DNA of 15,000 bases. It comes from Trachelipus rathkii. Its lineage: Eukaryota; Arthropoda; Malacostraca; Isopoda; Trachelipodidae. Position 1 is the first letter of the stretch. The number at the start of each line of letters is the position of its first letter. The stretch lies in contig JABUQX010060221.1 of NCBI GenBank assembly GCA_015478945.1, positions 1 to 15,000 of the forward strand, given 5' to 3'. Shown here piece after piece: positions 8,769 through 15,000 of the stretch. The notes beneath the pieces were generated by a model. That model was not told the DNA's origin, did not search any database, and was given only the letters and a program-made list of their open reading frames with translations. The position numbers and the translations under genes are program-made.

Positions 8769-10339
8769 ACTCCGGCTGAGCTTCCGGCTCCATTTTCATT
8801 TCAAAATAGTTTTTGACATTTTCCATTCCATTAACAGTAATATTATCTTCATTACTGTACAAAAGTTAACTTTTAAAAAAAAAATTATATCTGCTCCTGA
8901 CTCCATATCCGTCAACGCATCACGGCATAGACTCCCCTGATCGTTACAGAAATTCAAATTTGCCCAGCTCTCATTGGTGGGATTCAATCCTATTTTATCA
9001 TCATGCATAAAAATATCGTATATAAAAAATTTTAACTATTGCTCGACTCCTCGGACTCTGGCTTACTACGGCTCTCAGCTCCGCTCCGCTCCGGCTTACT
9101 CGGCTTCCTCGAGCTCCGGCTTACCTAGCTTATATATTCTAAAAGATATTGCTCAGATCTCTGCATGCATATTAGGTGAATTTCTAATAACAGGTGGCTT
9201 CACGTGTTTCCACGAGGCTGTCCTGACAACAAACTCAATATTTTTACTATTATGCAATAATAAATTCTTTGTTAAAAAAATTGATACTTGACTCTGCTCC
9301 GCTCGGCTCTGGCCTGGCTCCGGACTGCGCAGACGTCCGGCTCCGGCTAAATCAAAATTGCTTCAAATCAACTTCCTTGCAAAATCCTTTTCACATTCAA
9401 AAAAAATGTCTTTAAATAAAATTGTGATAACTCTTGACTCCGACTCCGAGGCCTCCCAGGACTGAACTGCAGGACACTAGCAAAAAGTACTCTCAACAAA
9501 ATTGGCTCAGCTCCAACTTCCGTTCTCAATAAATTTAATTATTCATATAGCGATATTCAAAATATTTCCTTTAACAAAAATCCTAATGTACTTTGAACTC
9601 CGTCTCTGGTTCCGGATCTCCGGTCATCAGGCTCGGACTTACCTGCCGGCTCCGATACCGGCTCCGGCATACTCGCCGTCATCAGCTCCACGATGGCGAC
9701 CGCTCCTGAGGCTACGGCTTCAATTTCAATAAAATTATCTAAGACTTGTCAAAGATATTAATTTTTACTTCACTCAGAAAAATATAATATTAAAAAAAAT
9801 ATAAATTTATTGATAAAATATAATATACTTTTTCCACGCGACTCCCATAGGTACCGGCTCACGCATTGATTCTGGCTCTGATGTCGATATTTAAAATTGT
9901 ATCACAGCACAGCGACTTTGGGCAGGACTAAACTAATTTACTATGAAAGAAAATAGTGTATAAAAAGTGAATACTCACGACTCCAGAGCTCCGGCTCCGA
10001 GCTCCTCTCCAGGCTACCGGATTAATTTACAAAAAAATTTGTACACAGAGTGAGAGGGTACCTCACGCACAACACTCTTGTGCCATAAGAAGACAATGTA
10101 GATAATAAAAATGTCTATTCGGCTCCCCGGCTTACAACTTCGCTGCCAGCTCCGTGCTCCGGCTCCGGCTCGGCTCCGGCTCCGGAACAACCACCTACAG
10201 CTCCATCTTCCAAAATTGCTATGTTCCGACATTGGCAGAATTATATTCACTTGCTAAACAATTCCTGAAAAACAGAATTTTCTAAATATGAATTCCAACC
10301 GTAACTCCGGCTCTGCTCCGGCTCGCTCCGGGCTCGGCT
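8769..10339 (+). repeat. Compound repeat: (CTCCGG)n tracts in AT-rich spacers
   Basis: GC-rich tracts made of CTCCGG, GGCTCC and close variants (CTCGG, CTCTGG, GACTCC) lie at about 8769-8791, 8891-8911, 9041-9130, 9290-9348, 9435-9460, 9596-9721, 9839-9881, 9979-10020, 10120-10186 and 10304-10339. A weak tract is at 9504-9522. Spacers are AT-rich, about 85-160 bp. Start-to-start distances cluster near 145 bp, with some at 163-180 and two near 240-250. Several spacers end alike, with an A-run, then a word like TGATACTTGACTC, directly before the GC tract (9275-9294, 9418-9440, 9020-9050). This suggests one repeating unit and not independent insertions. ORFs across it (9502-9732 plus, 10014-10250 minus) are translations of the repeat (for example RSRSRAGAGARSW) and not genes. 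Confidence 0.75.
10120..10186 (+). repeat. Clearest (GGCTCC)n tract
   Basis: The segment 10154-10184 contains about five near-perfect CTCCGG/GGCTCC units in a row. On the minus strand it is (GGAGCC)n, with regularly spaced GG pairs. At most a weak two-layer G-quadruplex could form; this is inference only. Confidence 0.8.
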
Positions 10340-10670
10340 AAAAAAAGAATATTAAATTTATATGATTAGAAAAAGATCGTGTAGTGAACACTCACTCAGT
10401 TCTTGTTTACGTAAAGCTGCTTCAACATGCTCTTTGATATTGCATTAAGAGTGATCATCATCAGGCCCCTTTGGCACTTCTTATTTTTCATATGCTACAT
10501 GTTTTAGAATTTACACTGACAATCGTTTTACACCTTTGCTTGTAGTGTCTGAGATTACTGAAGGTTAGGTAGGAATTTCAACAAAAATTGAATATTTAGT
10601 GACGGGAAAACTCTATAATAGTAGTAGTAAGAGTTTCTAAGAAAGAAGAGATAAAATGCTGGTCCATTAG
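10340..10670. other. Mixed-composition spacer, nothing recognised
   Basis: GC tracts end at 10339. The sequence to about 10560 is of moderate complexity (for example CATCATCAGGCCCCTTTGGC near 10456-10475), then turns A/G-rich. No ORF, RNA gene or repeat is supportable. Confidence 0.5.
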
Positions 10671-10750
10671 GGGTCAAACAATATTGAAATGAAATATATG
10701 TAAGAATTGGAATATAGCAATCACTGTTGAACGTTCTTGTACTGGTTTAC

Positions 10751-10812
10751 CTGGGGGCAACAGTTTTTGAGAATTTAAGGTATAGAAGGGTGTAGCCCGG
10801 AACAGCTGATGC
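10751..10812 (-). other. Possible 62-nt exon on the minus strand
   Basis: Read on the minus strand, TTTGTAG at 10819-10813 gives an acceptor-like site, and CCCCCAG followed by GTAAAC at 10750-10745 gives a strong donor-like site. The 62 nt between are open, beginning GCATCAGCTGTTCCG and reading ASAVPGYTLLYLKFSKTVAP. The stretch is GC-richer than its surroundings. The overlapping minus frame 10674-10859 is also open for 61 codons but runs through the donor. No neighbouring exon is identified. Confidence 0.15.
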
Positions 10813-12489
10813 CTACAAAGGACATCAATCCAATCTATACTCCAAGATATATTATACACATTTTTGGATATCCTGATTCGATCAAAGTACAGATGCCATA
10901 CAAATTAAGATAAAACCTTTACTTTTTGATTTCTTGAGGCAGGCACCAAAACAATAACTTTAATATTGATATTGATTTCACAAGGCAAGTGATATGACAC
11001 AGTACATACAACCAGGAGAATATAAACAGATACTCTAAATAAATTTAAATAAGTGAATTGGAGTTTGAGGACAACACACAAATTAATTGTAAATTAGTGA
11101 ATTAATTATGTGAAAAATAAGAAAATGTAAGCAGTAACCAATCGCAAATAAGATACCAAACCTAAAATATGGGTCAAATATTTGTAACTGAATATATGAA
11201 TATTTGGATATTACATTGGAATATTTTACTTTATACTCTGAGGGCAAACAGTTCTTTAAAATTTTTAATAATAAATGTATCGAACTCAGTAAAAATATTG
11301 AAGATATCCAAACAAATACAAGTATAACTTAAAGGAAGGAAATCTCTCATAGGCAAATATTCTGACTAAATAAAATTAATGTAAAACCTTTTAATCAAAA
11401 AATTGAATGATTCAGCGCAACTCCTATAAATAGCTACAGTGTAGTAAAAAATCAAGTATTACACAAAAAATAGAGAAAATCAAACATGTCTATTTAATTA
11501 TTACGTTATATTTTGAGTAAAGTCCACATAGATATATGATTCCAAATAATATTATCATCAAAAAGTACACTAGTTCAATATGAATGATGAATGAGCTCTC
11601 TGTTGAATACCAGTACTCAAAAATTCACGTAGAGTTACAACAAATCTAATTACATCTGAGTTCAAAAATATTTGAATGAAATAAGAAAATATGAAAAATT
11701 TTATAGAGTGCGCTCCAAACAAGTTTAGTTACATGCCTTGTACACTTTATTAGAAGTGGAAAGGAGGACTTCAATAGTAGACTGACCTATTGAAGAGAAG
11801 ATCCGATAATAATCAAGATAATTTTTTTGCACGATTTTTGTGTACGTAATAAAATTTAATGCTACGAGAAGATCGTGTTAAACTATTTTAGAACATATAT
11901 ACCTTGGGGTGTCAACAATCTATTCTGACCGATAGAGTGCTTAAACTCTAAGTAAACACTACAAGAAGAGATGAAAAACCAAATGTCGTGTCTATTCTCT
12001 ATACGTTATTGTGTGTAAAACCCATTAGATATGTGAATTAAAAGTGGTTGGGTAGAAAGACAAATATCAATGAGCTCAATAATTGTGAACAGTGACCTAG
12101 GTGAGAAAGTAGCGCACCATAAGCGTGGCAGATTATGGGTCAAAGGAATTAATAGAAGGTGAATCTACGATGTGATTACTAAATTGAGTATAAATATTTA
12201 ATGCGAATAAACACTCTATCTATTTGTAAATATAATTTGGGAAACTTTTATTTTTATACTAACTATATATTTTCATATTTGTGGTGAAAGATAATTCTAT
12301 CATAAAAGCCTCAATGTATTATATTTAACACATTGTATCTGTCAACCTCAGAGTCATGGTTAATTTTTAATTATACATAGCTAAAAGCTTATTAAGCTTA
12401 AAGTAATGATGTGATAAAAGCAAATGTAAGCACCTTTAACTTTATCATAATTCGTGTGCCATTTATTATGATAGATATATATAATAGTT

Positions 12490-12500
12490 ACACACACACA
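12490..12500 (+). repeat. Short (CA)n microsatellite
   Basis: ACACACACACA, five CA units, in AT-rich DNA. Confidence 0.8.
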
Positions 12501-13496
12501 TCACTATGATTATTATTTTATTCTTACCAATCTTAATCGTTCACTTTTAATTATTATTGATCTTTAGGAAAGTCTGTTATGTAAAAGTATGTAGGCCCCA
12601 CTTGTAGCTTATTCTATGCCTTTTCCCTATTGTGAAAACTCAAATTATACGAATATATTTAAAATCTTTTAAGTTTAACTGGATAACTAAAAGGTACCAA
12701 GTATAAAGCTAAAATTAAGTTACAAGAATGAATCTAAAGTTTATTATAACTTCATTAATATATGTGATCAATAGCATTTTAGATAATGTAATTTTAAATT
12801 TAACAGAGACCAAAGTCACTTACATTTTTGGATAATATATATATGATGAATATATATTTACACTTGATAAATATCATACTTCAAGACATTTTCTGTATGA
12901 GGTAAATTAGCAGTTGAATAATAAATCTTACACATTGCGATAAAAATTACAGAAAAGGAGTGAAATAATTACGGCCATTCTAGGGAAATTAGGAATAACT
13001 AAACAGTAAATAATAACTCTATTTTATAAAAATTATAAATCTTCTCTCTTGGTTGATTATTTAATATAACATTAAAATAAAATATATCTGTATAATAATA
13101 TTGCTTGAAGATGTAGCAATAACTTGTAACGATAATTTAACTATCCAAAGTTGTAAATTGTTATTTTATAAATTATATAAAATATAATATTTAATTAATT
13201 CGATATGCACTATTTTAATGACATCATGCTCAGCTATTCGTGCTTTTTACAAATAAGTAAAATATGTATTTCTATTTTTAGCGTAAATCACTAAAGGTGA
13301 TGGAAGCTAATTTTTGTTAGCAATTCATCCCAAATATTAATATAATAAAACTCCTAATGTTAGTACGGTAAAAATATATCTACAGAATATGTATATTGAG
13401 TAAATTGCTACCAGACAAGTGTGTAATATATTTCTTTGTGTGATCATTAAATACCGAAAAACCGTAATTAAAAATTGGAGAACGTGATATCAGGTA

Positions 13497-13546
13497 AAAC
13501 TCACGTGTAAGTGTGAGTTTAATCTACTTACTGATCCCATAAGTAG
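13497..13546. repeat. Two adjacent small inverted repeats
   Basis: AAACTCAC at 13497-13504 pairs with GTGAGTTT at 13513-13520 (8-nt loop). CTACTTA at 13524-13530 pairs with TAAGTAG at 13540-13546 (9-nt loop). Both arms are perfect. There is no T-run after them and no known function. They may be chance in AT-rich DNA, though the tandem placement is tidy. Confidence 0.6.
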
Positions 13547-14399
13547 TGTAATAAGAGAATGATAGGATATATATCTTTTGAGTGAATACCATGTACTGTC
13601 ATAGTAGCTAGAACCGGTTTGCAAGATCCCTAAATCACTTGTACTTGATTCATGGTATAATTTCATGTATTATGTATATTTTCTTATGGTGTTGTTGGAA
13701 TTACATTAGGTAATTAGTCAGTGAGGCAAGGTATTATATATGCATATCACAAATATCCATAATTTCATCTTTGGATGTACACAGAACTTTTTCATTTTGT
13801 AAAAATTACATTGTCTCTAATTTCACTCACAACCCTCCCTTCACTTCTTCACAATCTATGCATAATTATTTCAATTCCTTACACTGTTTCAATAAATTCC
13901 AGTACTCCAAACCTCAGTTAATGAGCACGTTCTGATTTTTGAATAGTATGATACAGACCAAATGTTTCTATAAGACGGAGGTTAATGATTAGTAAAGGGA
14001 CTGTAAATCGTTTTATCCCTAAAGAGGCTGAAGAGTTACCTAGGATCAAGGACTCTCTATAATAAAACAGATCTAAAGTGTCATTGGAATTTTTGTTGTT
14101 GTTACCTGGAGTGTTATTTTTCACATATAGTGATTTTTCACATTTAAGTATAATTGACGTCGAAAAAGTTCATCTCCTGTGTCACTATTATTTTCATCGT
14201 AGAAAGGACCAATTAAAATTACACAGACGAATAGAATAGTTTATTGGGTGTGATACATTCGTATTACATTGATCAAGTGTAATAATTTAACATTCCCTAC
14301 AACGCATCTCTATTGTATCATTTGTATATTGATCTCGAAATCACAAAATAAATAGTGCGCTACAAGTGAAAGTTACTGCAACATTACTCGCACAGCTTC

Positions 14400-14900
14400 A
14401 CATCCTGCAGGATATATCGCAGAGAGCTACCACATTGAAGGAGGTGAGCCTACGTACGAATAGCCCATAGCAAAAAGAGTTCTTCTAGTGAACATAGCGA
14501 GTCAATAATGTATCGATCTCTACATAGATGAAGATTAGAGAGGTATATGCTATATTTAAATTCGTAATTGAGTTCTAATAGAGCACGTGATAATATTTGA
14601 GCCCATGTAGTTACGCTCATTTAGCTAAACTCCATATATACCCTTGTTCCATGTGTAACATAAATGATCTCCTCTGTGGTCACGAACCTATGTATGAGAG
14701 AATATGACGTGTGGATGCTCCAACTACATACCTTTATTACGTAGAATTATACTCATAACGATTAAACAGCGAACAATACTAGATACCTACAATATTGAGA
14801 CGAATTAGTAGTGTGTGTTGATCTAGAGTAGAGGCTCTCATATAGAGCAAACATGATTAAGTTTTCCATAATTTCTGATAATATACAGTCAGATCTTCCT
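14400..14900 (+). repeat. Possible highly diverged satellite remnants
   Basis: Several words resemble the left-hand satellite in the right order: AGAGTTCTTC at 14477-14486, a TACATAGATGAAGATTAGAG-like stretch near 14522-14541, GTTACGCTCATTTAG at about 14610-14624 (the same TTACGCTCATTTAG as in the monomer near 2010-2023), and AACGATTAAAC at about 14757. Distances between these words are close to the monomer. Each match alone is weak. Confidence 0.25.
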
Positions 14901-14910
14901 TCGGGTGACG

Positions 14911-14950
14911 AATATATATAGTATATATATATATATATATAATTACTATT

Positions 14951-14982
<32 letters not shown>

Positions 14983-15000
14983 TTATATTATATAATATAA
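14911..15000. repeat. (TA)n microsatellite at right edge
   Basis: TA dinucleotide tract with a few interruptions (near 14921 and 14943-14952). It runs to the window end and probably continues beyond. Confidence 0.9.

Larger units (their letters stand above)
10860..14400. other. Long AT-rich region without recognised genes
   Basis: About 3.5 kb of AT-rich DNA, A/G-biased on the plus strand up to about 12200, with stops in all frames. I found no tandem period, terminal inverted repeat, tRNA-like fold or coding run. Local items are a CA microsatellite at 12490-12500 and adjacent small inverted repeats at 13497-13546. A 68-codon minus frame at 13918-14124 is moderately complex (it contains NTPGNNNKNSNDTLDLFYY), but nothing supports it as a gene. 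If the sequence carries many single-base insertions, exons could be hidden here. Confidence 0.5.

Noticed and set aside
8796..9008. Minus-strand 70-codon ORF containing GLNPTNESWANLNF
   Set aside because: The composition is partly protein-like, but it overlaps a GC-tract remnant and a spacer of the compound repeat. No start or splice support could be seen.
9502..9732. 76-codon ORF rich in P, A and R
   Set aside because: Its C-terminal half is a translation of the CTCCGG tract, and its N-terminal half is an AT spacer.
10014..10250. Minus-strand ORF with RSRSRAGAGARSW, resembling an RS domain
   Set aside because: The Arg/Ser and Gly/Ala pattern is a direct translation of the (GGAGCC)n microsatellite.
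10562..10571. GGTTAGGTAG as a second telomere-like trace
   Set aside because: Fewer than two full units; expected by chance.
12376..12402. AAGCTTATTAAGCTT near-palindrome
   Set aside because: Overlapping AAGCTT words in AT-rich DNA; no further structure.
14402..14413. Perfect 12-bp palindrome ATCCTGCAGGAT
   Set aside because: An isolated short palindrome with no partner or context; one such is not surprising in 15 kb.

Overview
The window looks like non-coding, AT-rich nuclear DNA from a eukaryote. I see no complete protein gene, no rRNA or tRNA, no recognisable transposase or reverse transcriptase, and nothing arranged like bacterial DNA (no operons, no ribosome binding sites, no ORF longer than 111 codons). 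Long (TA)n tracts, a satellite array and GC-rich minisatellite tracts set in AT-rich DNA point to an animal genome. A single short (CCTAA)3 run hints at, but does not prove, an insect or other arthropod with TTAGG-type telomeres.

Layout. 1-62: AT-rich sequence with an acceptor-like and a donor-like splice site around a short hydrophobic open frame. 78-190: (TA)n. 191-328: a short, GC-richer open stretch. About 328 to 6250: a tandem satellite of about 24 monomers. Its shortest consensus is about 185-187 bp, but the observed spacing is 195-232 bp in the clean middle (1550-3230) and 215-327 bp after about 3300. 6250-7990: T/C-rich low-complexity DNA. 7995-8204: an isolated, more complex ORF. 8769-10339: about ten GC-rich (CTCCGG)n tracts separated by AT-rich spacers, most often about 145 bp from one start to the next. 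10340-14400: AT-rich DNA with little recognisable content. 14400-14900: faint satellite-like pieces. 14911-15000: (TA)n again.

Two points matter most. First, each satellite monomer carries a full set of intron-like signals in the right order: GTAAGT, then TGCTAAT, then a T-rich tract ending in TTTTAG. The remaining 69-nt (23-codon) segment is open in one frame. The array could therefore be a tandemly amplified mini-exon and intron, or just a satellite that happens to contain these motifs. All copies share one ancestor, so they amount to one observation and not 24. Second, copies differ mainly by scattered extra bases relative to the shortest consensus. That is the pattern expected of an unpolished, insertion-prone long read. 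If so, base-level ORFs in the whole window are unreliable, and real exons may be hidden by frameshifts.
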